From: Lobosporangium transversale
Lineage: Eukaryota; Mortierellomycota; Mortierellomycetes; Mortierellales; Mortierellaceae
Reading direction: 5' to 3'
Assembly (NCBI RefSeq): GCF_002105155.1
Contig: NW_019028998.1
Span: forward strand, 124,001 to 188,000
Length of the DNA: 64,000 nucleotides
Position 1 is the stretch's first letter. Each line of letters starts with the position of its first letter. The translations under genes were made by a program, and so were the position numbers. Below are positions 1 through 12,938 of this stretch, piece by piece. The notes beneath the pieces are model-generated. The model was not told the DNA's origin and ran no database searches. It saw only the letters and a program-made list of their open reading frames with translations.

Positions 1-829
1 GCATGACGAGTCGATTTAGGGTTGTAAATGTCCTCGCAACGGCAGCAGAACAACTTGACTGATTTTGTGTATGGGATATCGGAAAGAGCAACAGGCAAAA
101 GTGGATGATTATGACAAAGAACTCGAGGACAGCGTCCAAAGTCACACTTTTTGAATTTTTCCAGCTGGTCAATGCCCCATTCAACAATAGGTGGAAGGAA
201 TGTGTACAAATGTGAAGAAAAAAAAAAAAAATTGTTGATAAATAATGTTAGCAAAAAGAGAATCATATGGATCATTCGTTGCAATATCAGTTTCATGCCT
301 GGAATGCTTTTTAACTTGTTCTGTTTGGAGATAAATGCGCTTTACCATCTTTGTAAGTCCATGAGTGGTGATGATGAATCGAGCATGGATCAAGCCATAC
401 AAGTGACGAGCAGATTTCTCAACAATGTCCCGAATCTCTTCATTCAGGTTTTCGTCTGAATAGACACCGATAACCCGTTGGAATTGTCACAGACCAAATA
501 AAATAGTGTGTAAAAATAAAATAAAATAATGTCAGTTGATTCGCTACTGTGATGGTGATGAATGGTAAAACCCAATAAACTAAACTGTATAAAAAAAAAT
601 AAATATATATAAAAAAAAAACCAGCAATGAAGCATACCAAGATTATCGGTGATCAAATCTAGTGCCTGAGAGTAATACTGGACCTCGGTGTTCAGTCCTG
701 TCAAGTTGAAACGATCCAGAATATATTCCTCGTCAACCTCACAAAAGTATTCATTTCCCTTAGTCCCTAAGAACCAGTCAATCCAGTACTTTGTATAATC
801 AGAGTCAGATCCGCTGGTGTAATCATCCA
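1..829 (-). CDS. CKB: Casein kinase 2 regulatory (beta) subunit, 3' end beyond the window
   Basis: Regulatory beta subunit of the CK2 tetramer, which stabilises the catalytic alpha subunits and helps select substrates. Visible exons are 829-638, 455-346 and 164-1 (minus), with introns 637-456 and 345-165 that have GT..AG borders and keep phase. The first exon encodes [17 protein letters not shown] and [20 protein letters not shown]. The second encodes [19 protein letters not shown]. The third encodes the Cys4 zinc finger that makes the beta dimer (CPRVLCH ... [16 protein letters not shown]), as known for CK2 beta. The start is unresolved: exon 829-638 opens with two bases of a split codon after an acceptor, so the ATG lies in an upstream exon, possibly near 976-1050 or in a tiny exon. 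A candidate donor at about 975 does not fit the phase. The remaining C-terminal part lies left of base 1. Confidence 0.93.
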
Positions 830-1747
830 CTAAAGAATACAAGAGGGAAGAATGAACATCATTAGAGACAAAAAAGCGCAGTCGGCATTACATGTATGCA
901 GTAGGGAAAGGATGTATTCCAATAGATCACTCTTATTCCTCATTTTGGTAGCAGTGTCGTTTAAAGTAAACTTACTTTTCCTTGAGAGAGACTAAGAAGT
1001 TCAGGAAGATATCCAGTAAAATTGCAAGTTGAGAATCCCATATTAACAAATGTAGTAATCATAGTAACAAAAATGAAGACGGGAGGTATTGCTGATTAGA
1101 ATACGATGGATAATAGAAAGAAGAGTAATAATAACAACAATGGCATCAGCTGAGTATCCCTCGATAAATTCCTCTCAAGAAAACTTGGAAATCATGAGCC
1201 TATTGAATTCGTCTCAAAATAAATTCCGAGCTATTCGCTATTGCTGATGACCTGTCTCAAGTCAGAAAACAGTTTCGGGCAACCAATGTCCCGGTGTAAA
1301 AATACTGCCTTCCTTTGAAAGATTGAATGTGGCTGTGTGAGACCGACTGATATGGACGGATGCTGAAGACGTTTAATGCTACATGTGCCTTCCCATGACC
1401 CGCAGATGTCTTTTTATTTTTTTTTTTATTTTTTTTTATTTTTTGCTGTTGTTGTTGAAGCTAATCCATGATGTTTCATAGGACAATGGATGTAACTTGC
1501 CAAATAAAATATAAAGTCAAACCATTACCGTGTGTTATGTGAGCAAGTGTACGTCAGTGCTTGAGGAGTCAAAAATTTTCCAAGGAGATGGTCCGTAAGA
1601 GAAACAAATCGAACAAAATAAAAGAAATAAAAAGAGAAGAGTAAAGGGAGAAGAGAGAGTGAGAAAGAAAGAGATGGTAATGAAAAGATTAATGAGGGAT
1701 GAAGTTTCTTTCAGCCTGTTGTGCTTTTCTCCTTGGTCCTGCAGAAG

Positions 1748-1778
<31 letters not shown>

Positions 1779-2488
1779 TAAGCCACATAATAGTCATTGG
1801 ATAATTATGCAATGTCATGAAGAAAATGCTGGATCTATCAGTCTAATAGACAGACTCCACATTCTTGTCCGTTACTCATGCATGGGGGTTTTTTTTTTTT
1901 TTATCAAAATAGGCTGTTCTTTTAAAAGAAAGTTTCCTCCATCTAACCTGCGCTATCTCTTTCTTCCTTTTCGTTTAAGAGTGGAGACTATAAGAAATTG
2001 ATCAAACGCGTGATTAAAAAATTAGAGAGAGAGAGCCCGAGTTACATGACGGGCTCAGGTTGTCAGCAGTCAGCATCTAGGAAAAGTAGGATTCTAAAAA
2101 GCGATGCAAGGGAATTAAACTTATCCGAGTAAAGCACTGCTGAGCAGCAACTTGCATTTCTACATTAACCAAACATCACGTCAAATTGAATTGACAGATC
2201 TCACATCCGCATTAAAGATCAAAGAGCGTCTTTTTCAGGGAATGATTAATATCAACGACTGTGCGCTATACCAGAATATGGAGCCTTACCATTTCAAGCC
2301 TGCTCTTCAGAGTGCACAGACAAAGAAAAATATGTACACTTTCTTATTCAACAGCACTTTTATCTCTTTATGCACAAAAGGGGTTCGCTGTAGAAGAAAT
2401 ACTTTTTTTTTTTTTTTTTTTTTTTTTAATTAAGTAATAATGTACTAAATGCTAAATATTGCAGATTTAAAGATCTTTTTTTTTTTTT
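830..2488. other. Spacer between CKB and permease genes
   Basis: AT-rich sequence with several A or T runs (for example 1747-1774, 2403-2427, 2477-2490). It should include the CKB promoter and first exon and the 3' UTR of the permease. Open frames here are short and mostly translate homopolymers. No RNA gene or repeat was recognised. Confidence 0.5.
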
Positions 2489-4352
2489 TTAAACCTTGAT
2501 CTCGTTGTTATGGTGCATTGGAACCTCGCTCTTGTCATTGTTGGTATGGTGGGTGTCATCAACGACAACCATGGACTCGGTGGCGGCATATCTCTCAGGG
2601 TTATTCAATCTAGAATATCTGGCACCGTAGGCGGCATAGAAGATCAAACCAATGGCCAACCAGATAACAAGACGGATAATGGCCGAGACAGAGTCAACAG
2701 CGATGAGACCGACACAGCTGAGAGCACCCAGGACTGGGAGGACTGGACCCAATGGGACCTTGAAGCGGCGGTGACGGTTGGGTTCCTTCCATCTCAAGAT
2801 CAAAACTGAGCAATGGACGAGGAAGAAGGCAAAGAGAGTTCCGACTGAGGTCAAATCAGCAAGCAAGTCGATAGGGAACATACCGCCAGCAGTAGCGCAG
2901 ATAGTTCCAGCAATGGCAGTGGTGATGACAGGAGTCTTGTACTTTGGGTGAAGCTTCGAGGCAACCTGGGGGAAGAGGCCGTCTACAGCCATGGAGAAGA
3001 AGATACGGGGCTGTCCAATCAAGAGGACCATCATAACAGAAATCAAACCAGCCAAGATACCGACTTCACAGAAGATGGACAACCACTTTTGATTGGTGGC
3101 ATTAGCAACGATCTGGAAGGGAGCATCACTCTTCTTGTTTTCGTTCACAATATCCTGATAGTTGACAACACCCAACATAACAACGCTGGTGGCGATGTAG
3201 AGCACGGTACATAAAATCAACGATAAACCAATACCGATGGGAAGATCACTATTTTTTTTTTGAAGTTTTTGATTTTTTGATTAGTTTATGCAGTAAGTCT
3301 CGATAATAACTTTGTTCACACGGATAAAAGAGTGAGCAGATCTGTGCGCGAAACTTACCGCTGAGGGTTACGAGCCTCCTGGGCAGCAGTGCTGATAGCG
3401 TCGAATCCAATGAATGCGAAGAATACAACTGTAGCACCTCTGAGGACACCAGAACCACCAAACTCTCCAAACCTTCCAGTGTTAGTTGGGATGAAAGGTT
3501 TGTAGTTGTCACCATTAACGAAACGGCAGGCACCAAAGATGAAGACCAAAATAACAACGAGCTTGACAATGACCAAAACATTGTTGACACGGGCGGATGA
3601 CTTTACACCTCTGCAGAGCAAGAGGGTCAACAAGACAACAATAATAAATGAAGGGAGTGAGAACCAGTTGCCGGTGGTTGCGAACACGTCGTGCTTGTAA
3701 GAAAATGGCGCGTTCATCAATTCTTTCTTGGCATGCCACCCAAAAGCATCTTTGAAGAATGCATCAAGATAACCAGCAAATCCGACAGAGACAGTAGCAG
3801 CGCCGACCAAGTATTCAAGAATACTTTTAGAATAATGAAAAAATAAATGAATGCGTTATTATATTAGCATATGTTACCACAATACAAGAGGCTAAGGGAT
3901 TGTCAACTTTTAACTTACAGATCCCAACCAATAATCCAAGCCATTAATTCTCCACAGGTTGCATAGGTATAAGTGTAAGCACTTCCGGCAATGGGCACAA
4001 GACAGGCCATTTCAGCATATGACAGAGCAGCAAGACCAGCGACGATAGCAGCGATGATGAATGAGATGCACACAGCAGGTCCAGCCTTCTCGTGAGCGAC
4101 CACACCGGTGAGGACGAAGATACCAGTACCAATAATGGCACCGACACCCATTGCTGCCAAATCTTTGGCAGTCAAGACACGCTTCATAGTTGATTGCTCA
4201 GATTCTTGGTCAAGTGAGGCAAACGTACGTGTGTTGGTGAGGCGACGGAGTTGCCAAACGAAAACTGATTCGCCGTCTCTGCGCAAATGGCGGGTACCAT
4301 CACCAAGATCACGGAAAGTGGTATTTGGGGGTAAGATATCGTGTCCAGTCAT
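2489..4352 (-). CDS. Cationic amino-acid transporter-like permease (APC superfamily)
   Basis: Integral membrane permease of the APC superfamily, closest in pattern to the CAT/YfnA branch that carries basic amino acids across the plasma or vacuolar membrane. Exons 4352-3919, 3823-3359 and 3248-2489 join in phase to give 552 residues. The first membrane segment has the family glycine motif GVGAIIGTGIFVLTG, followed by SYAEMACLVPIAGSAYTYTY and WIIGWDL, which are hallmark CAT segments. Further segments include ATVVFFAFIGFDAISTAAQE and a C-terminal set of hydrophobic helices, about 12 in all. The N-terminal 70 residues are hydrophilic. The start is taken at the ATG at 4352; a TTG nine bases upstream is in frame but not needed. 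Substrate specificity cannot be read from sequence. Confidence 0.93.
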
Positions 4353-6460
4353 TGTTGGCAATGAGTGGATAAAGAAGGATTGAGGAAAGCGAGACTATAT
4401 GTACAGGATGCTTCGGTGGAAATACGAGGAGGAAGAGGAGGTAGTATCTACAAGCGAAGAAGGAGGTGAAGGCGGGATCAGGAGGAGGTATAAAGAGGTG
4501 ATCGCAAGGATTAAAAGAAGAGAAAAAAAAAAAAAAGAAAAAGAAAAAAAAAAGAAAAGGAAGATGAAGAGACCTTTATATGCTTTTTCATGCAAAAAAA
4601 AAAAAAAAAAAAAAAAAAAAAGGACAAATTATTACTTACTGATTGTCTGTGAGCATTGAAAGGATTGATGGGATTGATTGTATTGATTAATATGGACGCC
4701 TAACGGCAACTGAGGGTTTGATATAAGCAGGATATAACAAAGGCAAGTTCATTGTTAGTATGGAGGATGCAGGGAGAGTACAGGAATGAAAGATGAAAGG
4801 GGATTGGGAAAAAAAGAATGCTCAGGAGCGCCTTTGTGAACTTACCGAGATTGGAAAGATGTACAAATGAACCGGTTGAAGGTTCCTTCCCATCATTCTC
4901 TTTTTTCTTTGGTAACTTTCCGTGGGGTCTTGTTCATATTAGATTGTCTTGAGCAGTCTATCTTCTGTGTAATGTAGAGTGTAGTAATAATGCAACATTG
5001 TGTATATGACATCTATATAGTATAGATAATATAATACTTTGTAATGAATGTAATGTGTAATCATGTAACAAAGAGAAAACAAAAAGAGCAAAGGGAGAGA
5101 GAGAAGGCTTCTGTGCCACGCAGACATCACGACATCGCAGCGGCACAACGGCGAAAAAGTTTAGAGTCTTTTGGGCCACTTTTTTAGGTGCTAAAGAGAG
5201 TGTGATTTAAACAACTGTGATCTTTCAGGGATATTTACTACTGCCTATCTAATATTTAAACTTAGTGTGGATGAAGCATAAAAAAAAAACTAAAATAAAA
5301 ATTAAATAAAAATTAAAAAATAAAAAATAAAAAAGCACGGCGATAGGTCGATCTGGGTGCAGCAGCGCGTGCCATTGTTTCGGAGGACAAGAGGTCGAAA
5401 CGCAATAATTTGATAGGGCGATGCAGAGGCATTTCCTCATTCGCCATCATCAAGAAAGAAAAAACTCTATCCAAAAGAAACAATGCTGTAACCCACTTTT
5501 TTTTTCTTCTTCTTCTTCTTCTTCTTCTTCTTCTTTACTGCATACATATGAAGGCGTTATGCGTACACATATATACTTACATGGATATCTATGTATCTAC
5601 ATGTATACGTATAATATATATATAAAGATATACATGTTAGTCTTACTTTATGTGTTGTATACTACATTTTTATTCCTTGATAACAAGAGCAATAAGTAAA
5701 TCACCTCCTTCGCGGTCTTTTTCTTTGTTCATTTGTTCCAAAAGTCTTTGCCACAGATGACAGCAATGTGTTCTGTGGTCTATACACAGAACACAGAGCT
5801 AAATGTGCAACACGGCCTCATGGTTACACCTCTTTGTTGAATATCAAGACCTGTGCCATCTGTTCTCTTTCAGAACGTACTGTGCAGTCCATGTCTATTG
5901 TTTTTTCTTTTTCTTTATATATACAACTTTGTTGCCTGTTGCCTTGAAAACAAAACAAAAAGAAAAAAAGCCCAATGACAAATTAGCCGTTTTGAATCCC
6001 AACGTTATCCGACTGTGAGTGTAAACAAAAAAAAAAAAAAAAAAAAAAGGTCGAAAATCCTTCCTTTCTTTTTGGCGGTTCCTCCAAATAGCAACAACCA
6101 TATCTATGACAAGGTGAATAAAACTCTGTTGGCTTGCAAATAAACTTTAGTACATATAATATCATGAGTGTATAATTCCGAGTAATACAAAAAAAAAAAA
6201 AAAAAAGTGAGATGGGAGGGCGAAGGAGGCTATTGAGTTGGTTCCAGTGCTACATTTTGACATTGTCATCATCAGGCATTTTCGGGGGGAAGGAGTAAAA
6301 AAAGGACCAAAAAAAAGGGGAATAGCCTTGTCTTTGTCAGTCTAATGTGTATTAGCCTCAATATCCATTGCCCATGGAAAACTCTCAACTTTAGTCTCAC
6401 TCACCGCCACTGTTTACTCTGAACACTAACGCTGTAAATGACACTCTGGTATTGTTTGCA
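4353..6460. other. AT-rich spacer upstream of the permease, no gene seen
   Basis: Contains purine-rich sequence (4420-4560), A runs (4595-4622, 6030-6048, 6189-6206), a CTT microsatellite at 5506-5534 and dense ATA/TAT tracts around 5580-5640. No open frame resembles a protein, and no tRNA or rRNA was recognised. The part just above 4352 is likely the permease promoter and 5' UTR. Confidence 0.5.
5506..5534. repeat. CTT trinucleotide microsatellite
   Basis: About nine uninterrupted CTT units following a T run, in non-coding sequence. Confidence 0.9.
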
Positions 6461-6607
6461 TTATGGAGTGATCTCGATGGCCTGGATAGGCCTTCGGGAT
6501 ACGTTCATGTCTTGAGACCATTGCGTTTCCCTCTCATGGCTGATCATTGTTTCTTTCAGGCCAATCATGCTCTGCTGAGCCTTGTCTCGTTTTTCGGTAA
6601 GTTTCAT
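6461..6607 (-). CDS. Possible small or terminal exon ORF (48 codons), unknown
   Basis: Minus-strand frame starting at an ATG directly preceded by a CAG acceptor-like trinucleotide and ending at TAA (6463-6461). The translation is hydrophilic and not low complexity (it begins MKLTEKRDKAQQSMIGLKET), unlike the homopolymer-driven frames around it. It could be the last exon of a gene whose upstream exons were not found, a short protein, or chance. No family is recognised. Confidence 0.25.
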   Translation of the reverse strand: MKLTEKRDKAQQSMIGLKETMISHERETQWSQDMNVSRRPIQAIEITP

Positions 6608-8586
6608 CTGATAGAGCACCGAGGACGATCAAACATGGGAAGAGAGCAGTGTTATTGAGAGTAGTTTAACTATATTTCTTTTCAACAATGATTGGTTCAT
6701 TTTAACGTAAATCTGAAGTTCCATGCGTCTGGCCAGACAGCTCTTCTATCCCACATAAACACACTCAAACACCTGACAGTTGACAGGGAAGTGTTGCGCC
6801 TTTTCTTCTGATTAAGGTATATATATATTTATATATATAAGTGTATTATATATACATCTTACATGTATATTTACAATTCACATAGTGTAACAGTTCAAAG
6901 TTGCATTCGGATACATGCCGGTGCATTTCTTTGTCTTTATTATTTTGGCATCCACAGACTATCTAGAAAAAAACAAAAAAATTTTTTTTGACAGGTTTGA
7001 GCCAACATTCGTAGTCTACATGTGCACACATGCAAATTTATTCGCAACACACAAATATGCACAATGTATACACAAAAAAAAGACACGTCCATTCCTGTCC
7101 TGTCACTCCTTTTCCAGCCTCCAGCTTCCAAGGGGGGGGAATCTATCTTATCGATCCATAAAAACATAAATGTAACATGGACTATGCTGTCCATAACAAG
7201 TATGGAATGACAATAGAGATAAAATAGGCAAGGAACTAAAAACTAAGAGTACCCTCTCCCACGCTCGGATACTTCCCGGGAGGTTTTTTTTTTTACTCTA
7301 CGTTTTATTAGTTTTTTTTTTTTTTTATATAAATATTCGTATATTTGTATATTTATACAAAGTGTGCCACAAAAAAAATAAATAAATAAAAAAAAGAAGT
7401 TTATTTACTGAACATTCGACAGTAAGAGTCGCCATTTTCAAAGTTATTTAGTCTATGAAGAGTAAATGTTTATATTCTATGGAAACCAGTTGTCCATTTT
7501 TCCAACCTGTTCAGAAAACGATAAACAAACAAACCAAACCAAACCAAAAAAAGGCGAAAACTCTTTCTCTCACGCACAAAGAAGCAGTGTAACAACAGAT
7601 TATTATATTATTTTTCGGCGGAATATCCTACGGAGAGTTGGAAGGCATTTCTCATGAAATGACCTCATGAGCTAGCCGAGTATTACTTGGATCTTACTTT
7701 GTTTTCTCTTTTTTTTTTTTTTTTTTTTTTTCTTTTTCTTTTTGGAGAACAACAAATCTTTAACCGATCTTCTTCTTTAATATATGCTTTTATAAAAAGA
7801 AATAAGCATCCCTCCGAAGGCCCAGACCGTCTCTTCCCTTCCAAACACTCATATTCATCCACATTTGTATGCCCAGGACGCGTTGTATGAACATTTGCTT
7901 TCAACTTTCGAGCAGTCATATCATCCACATGTTCCATTGTTGGGAGTCCTATGCAAATTTAATATGAGCTCAGACGAGAAAGAAAAAAAAAAAAAAAAAA
8001 AAAAAAGATATGGCTTCAATGATTTCAACCTTTTTAAAAACGAGATTATGAACGCATTCATTTCATGTCATTTCATTTTCATTTTCATTTAATTCAATTT
8101 AATTTCATGAGAATTGTCGAGAAATGTTGGTTGTTGATTCAGGGATGCCAAACTATTTTCACGTGTCGTGCAAGCTTCGCCCAATCCTCCTCCACTTGAC
8201 TCTCCGACTCGCGGTCGTTTATTTTTGTAGCATCAGCAACCTTGTCGGAGCCAAACTTTGTGATCAGGTGGAATAAGAATATTGACACGTGTTTCATAAG
8301 AACGAGAAGAAAGGTCAGATGACTTGCAGAAAATATAAAAAGCTGCCTTCTTTGGTTATTATTTTTGAAAAAAAAAAAAAAAAAAAAATCGATATTTCAA
8401 CCGAGCTAACAATAGTCGAAATGTAGGCCTTGGGGGTTTTTTTTTACAAGCAAACATGGCAGAGGATCTTTTCCTTTTAAAAAACTTAAAGTGCATACAG
8501 CGAAAGTTAGTTTGGTCGATATGAGGACAAAAAAAACATCAATTGAATTCACTCATCATCGCATATGGGATCCACAGTCCTGCCCC
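6608..8586. other. Spacer with A/T runs, no supported gene
   Basis: Includes TATA-like dinucleotide tracts (6825-6870, 7325-7360) and T or A runs (7710-7731, 7983-8006, 8370-8388). A minus-strand frame at 7683-7937 has some non-repetitive residues but no splice or family support. Nothing else was seen. Confidence 0.45.
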
Positions 8587-9125
8587 TCAACTATTGGCGT
8601 TGGCACATATTGCCAATCTTGGGTGCTCCTGGAGAGATAGACTGTGCAAATGAAAGGCTGCTGATATGACGATTTTATACTTGGCATCCCTCTTTCGAAA
8701 GAGAACACGAGGCAGATATAAACGATGCTTTCCAGCTCCGATCATGTCAAAGTCGAGGTAGATCTGGCAACTGTTGCAGGAGCCCACAGAATGCACACTT
8801 ATAAAAAAAAAAAAAAAAAAAAAGTCAGAGTCCAAAGGGACTTGGCTCTTTCTGGAGGGGAATGTGATAAAGAGACTGTGGAATGATGCAACAGGCAGTA
8901 AGAGAAAGCGGAGGATGAAGGATAGAGATGGTTGTGAGCATGCAAGGGATTTAACCATGATTGCATGTGCCCGTGGCTGTGCGTGTCTCTTAAAAAATAA
9001 AACCGCACGCTCGCAACATTAAGCTTCGCTCAATTACTCAATTCTGATAAGGCTGCTTACTTTGTATGGCATCGAATGCCATCTGCTCCTGGCCAAGAGC
9101 TACCACTACAAAGCTGAAGTAGGCT
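8587..9125 (-). CDS. Two weak minus-strand exon candidates, unknown product
   Basis: A frame ending at TGA (8587) encodes a non-repetitive stretch with motifs such as CQIYLDFDMIGAGKHRLYLP and LPRVLFRKRDAKYKIV, entered from an acceptor CAACAG near 8777. About 270 bases upstream, sequence around 9055-9125 is open and ends at a good donor (AA then GTAAGC). In one frame the phases of the two pieces agree. No start codon was found, no family is recognised, and a homopolymer lies in the intervening sequence. The pieces may be exons of a lineage-specific gene or chance. Confidence 0.2.
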
Positions 9126-9130
9126 ATCCG

Positions 9131-9311
9131 CAAAATGCCCACTTTATTTGATATTAAAGCTCTATACTCTACATACTCCTCAATTCAACTTTTTTCATTC
9201 TTTCATTTAAATTTGGAAACACGCCACATAGTTTCAAAACTGGCCGTTAAGGATCCTAGACTAGGCAACCAAAGACTGATCTCTGAGATATTTCATCCCT
9301 CATTCCAAAAC

Positions 9312-9346
<35 letters not shown>

Positions 9347-10489
9347 GTACTCCTGAATTATTGATCTGAAAACAGACGGAGGAATGGCAAAGATGCTTAG
9401 GGACGTTTATTGTCAAGATATTTGACTCTTCCAATCATCTTCAACATTAAGTACTTTTTTTATTTTTTAGTCACTTCATAATCATATTCGTCAAACTCAA
9501 TCATCCTGTTTTGTCTCCGCTGGGCTTTTTTTTTTTCTCCACTGCATATCACAGATTACAACGTCCTTTTTTTATGCTCACTCACTTTACCATCAAGGCC
9601 GCATTTGGCCATATTTTCAATACCGTGGTCACGTGAATAGCTGCCGAAACTAATAGGGGGGGAGGCTTGCAAAGATGTTTTTAATATTAAGAATAGGTTG
9701 TATGAGCAAAGCCAGTGGGACACAAACGACTTGCAAGGGTTAGTTACCGGAATGGCAGCACTAAGAGTTTTTTTTTTTTTTTTTTTACTTCATATTGCCA
9801 AGTCATCTCTGCCATTTCCTTTTGCGGAATGGGGAAGATGGGAAGTTGCGTTTAAGGTTGCATGATTTTTTTTTTTTCCTGTGCTCATTTTATTTTTTAT
9901 TTTTTGCACAGACTCGACCCAGAGACACAGACCGTTGAACAAACCGAATCACCAAAATCGAGGAATGCTGTGTGTGTATAAACGTGAGTAGTTGGGTAGC
10001 GTAAAAGTAAATATAGCCCATTTTATTTAGTCATTCTCTATCGGCAATTAGTTTGCTTGCAAGTTCGTCATGGATGTTGAATTATAAAGAAAAAGTCCTG
10101 TCGACCAAATCAATTCAATCATAGTCTTGGATTAAAAAGCATCGTTTCCTGATCCAGCAAAATGGACGATGTTCTCTCTCCTTCTCCCTTATACTCCCTT
10201 CTACTCCCTTTTCGTACTTGTCTCCATCTCTTGCATTACTTGTCATTTCACATTCCATCTTTTTTTTTTTTTTTTTTTTTTTTTCTTTTATGCATTCATC
10301 ACAAAAGAATCGCGTGAACAAGACGAGCTAACAGTGTGAGCACAAAACCTTGGACAGAAAAAATGAGAGCATGTCTACAAATTTTAAAGCATAAAGCTAT
10401 AACCACAATCTGCACAGACATAGACATAGCCCTTCTTCTATTCAAAGTTCTCTCTCTCTCTTTTTTTTTTTTTCTTTTTCCCTCTCACA

Positions 10490-10525
<36 letters not shown>

Positions 10526-11129
10526 CTATCTATGACTCCCAAAGTAAAAAAGAAAAAGAAAAAGAAAAGAAAGAGCTCAACAACACAACGGTAAATTGCA
10601 ATAGGGGGAAAAGAGAGTAAGGAAGGGAAAGAAAGGAAAGGAAGGGGAAGAAAGAGAAGGCATGTTTGAATATTTAGTAATGAATGCAGTGTTCCATGTG
10701 TCGTGTGGATGTTGATGTATATGTAGGTAAGCGAGTGGAGTGGAGTGGAGTGGAGTGGCTGGATAAAAAAAAAAAAAAAAATTGTCCTTTTTGTCACTCC
10801 AATGACATTAACTTTCAGCAGGCTTAATATTCTTTTTTTTTTTTTATCCCATCAATCGTCATATTTTTTGTTCTTTCTTTCTTTCTTTCTTTTTTCTTTT
10901 TTCTTTTTTCTTTCTCTTTCTTCTTTCCATCCTTTCATTACCATCCTTTCATTACCATCCCATTGCCTTTTCTCTGTTAAACATCCTTTCAAATAGATCT
11001 TACACACTTCCTCATTTTAATCGACAGTTATCAGCAGTCGTATGAATGATCTAATTACTACAACTTCCATTCTTTTCTGCAACACCAACACTAAACGCAT
11101 CAGACCAAACATTTTCCGATATCTAGTAT
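9131..11129. other. Spacer and likely upstream region of the cNMP/F-box gene
   Basis: No gene was recognised. Pyrimidine-rich stretches dominate 10830-10990, just upstream of the next gene, as is common in fungal promoters and leaders. It also holds T runs at 9311-9335, 10260-10284 and 10498-10525, a GGAGT repeat at about 10734-10758 and a CTTT repeat at about 10872-10890. Confidence 0.45.
10734..10758. repeat. GGAGT pentanucleotide repeat
   Basis: Five tandem copies of GGAGT in the upstream region of the plus-strand gene starting at 11130. Confidence 0.85.
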
Positions 11130-12173
11130 ATGCCTATGCTGTGCCCAACGTCCTCACCATCGCTGCCAAAGGCTTCTACTGCTGATCTTTCCCACGATCA
11201 TAACAGAGACCTAGACGTCCCCTCCTTCAACACAGAGTCGCCCTCCCTCAACTCTTTCGACAACAGCAGACCAACATCTCCCGCTCCCCCAAAAGACTCT
11301 CTAAGCCCTGGACTCCATCCTGCACTCAACTCCTCTCCCCGTGTGCTCTCCTCAAAAATTTCATTGGATGTCTCCACTCCTCAAGCAATCTCACACATAC
11401 CACTACCTCCATCACTTCGGACGCCACCCGAGTCGCCAGTTAAAGATCAAAGACGTGACTCGTTCAGACGTCAGTCTTGCCCACCACCATCCAGACATGG
11501 TCTTGCCTTGACTCTCAATGGACTCTCCTCTCCACCTTCATCCCCTACTCAACCATCCCCTGGTGCCACCCTTCCCCCAAAACTCTATCAGTCTCTATTA
11601 GAGCATCCGCTCTTCCGAGATTGTACACCAGAGGGCATCCATCAACTCGCTTCTAGAATGCATATCCGACACTATTATCCTCAGGACCATATCATCAGGC
11701 GGTCTGAGCAATCAAGCGCCATGTTCTATGTCCTCCGAGGAACTGTCAAAGTCGCCTCCCACGATAATGAGGCAACGTATTATGAGATCAAAGAGAATAA
11801 CTTTTTCGGGGATGTCGGTGTACTCTACAAAGTTCCTCGATCCATGGATGTCCTTGCAAAAAACCGCTGTACAATCGCTATCCTCTCAGGCGATGATCTA
11901 GTCAAGGTGATGGAACAATCACCAGAAATGGCCAGGGCTATTGGGTACCAGACCCAAGAGCGATATCAGATGTATCTCAAGCGACGACAATCTGTTTCAG
12001 TTCGAAGATCTCTAGATAACGGAACAAATAGGCCGGACTTTTGTCAAGACGATTCTAGATCAGATGGCTTTGCAAAGAGTGACGTTCATGGAGCTCTCCG
12101 CAAGGTGAGTTGTTCATTATTATATGTATAAAAAAAAAAAAATAAAAAAAAAAAAATGCTTCTTAAAAAAACC

Positions 12174-12229
<56 letters not shown>

Positions 12230-12897
12230 TTCTCTTGACTAACGAGCATGAGATATTTGTAGGTCCCGCTTTTTCAAAGTTGTTCTCCAGAGATAATACA
12301 TATGATTTCTCTCAAGGTCGAGCCAAGAACTTATAATTTGGGTGAGAGTATTATCCAACGTGGAGAAATTGGCCGAGAGATGTTTTTTATTATATCGGGT
12401 ATGGTTGAGATTCTCTCTGATGATAACTTGCATGTTCTGGCTCGATTCCATGATGGACAATTCTTCGGAGAGATTGCAGTACTGCTGGATGTACCACGGA
12501 TCGCTAACGTAAAAGCCGTTTCAGATGTCGAAGTCTTTGTCTTGACAAAAGACAATTTGGAGGCTGTTTTTGAGGCCGTACCAGGCGCAGCAGAGATAAT
12601 CACAGCAGAAGGCAATCGCCAATACAAAAACTGGATCATCAGAAACAGTCGTCAACACCTATCCGATCAAGAAATGAATGGCGAGGAAGTTGAGGAGCAA
12701 GACTTCGATAACGAGTCACTCAACATACCACGAAGCTTGTCTGTGCCCACCATCGAGCAATCAGCCAGTTTAATGGAGGACGAAGCAACTAGTCCTTCAG
12801 TCCGAAGCTTTGATCAGGATAGTATGCACTCTATATCTCCTCGACCAATTCATCCCATCGAGGCTGGTCACCCATCAGGTAAGATATGCTATAAATG

Positions 12898-12938
<41 letters not shown>

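Noticed and set aside
4353-4361. In-frame TTG start nine bases upstream of the permease ATG
   Set aside because: ATG at 4352 is available and sufficient; TTG initiation is not expected in a fungal nuclear gene.
10336-10797. Open frames on both strands of 94-119 codons
   Set aside because: Made almost wholly of Phe/Lys/Ser from homopolymers and CT tracts; no start context or family.
12179-12229. Periodic array considered as a CRISPR or satellite
   Set aside because: A simple ATT microsatellite without spacers, in an intron.
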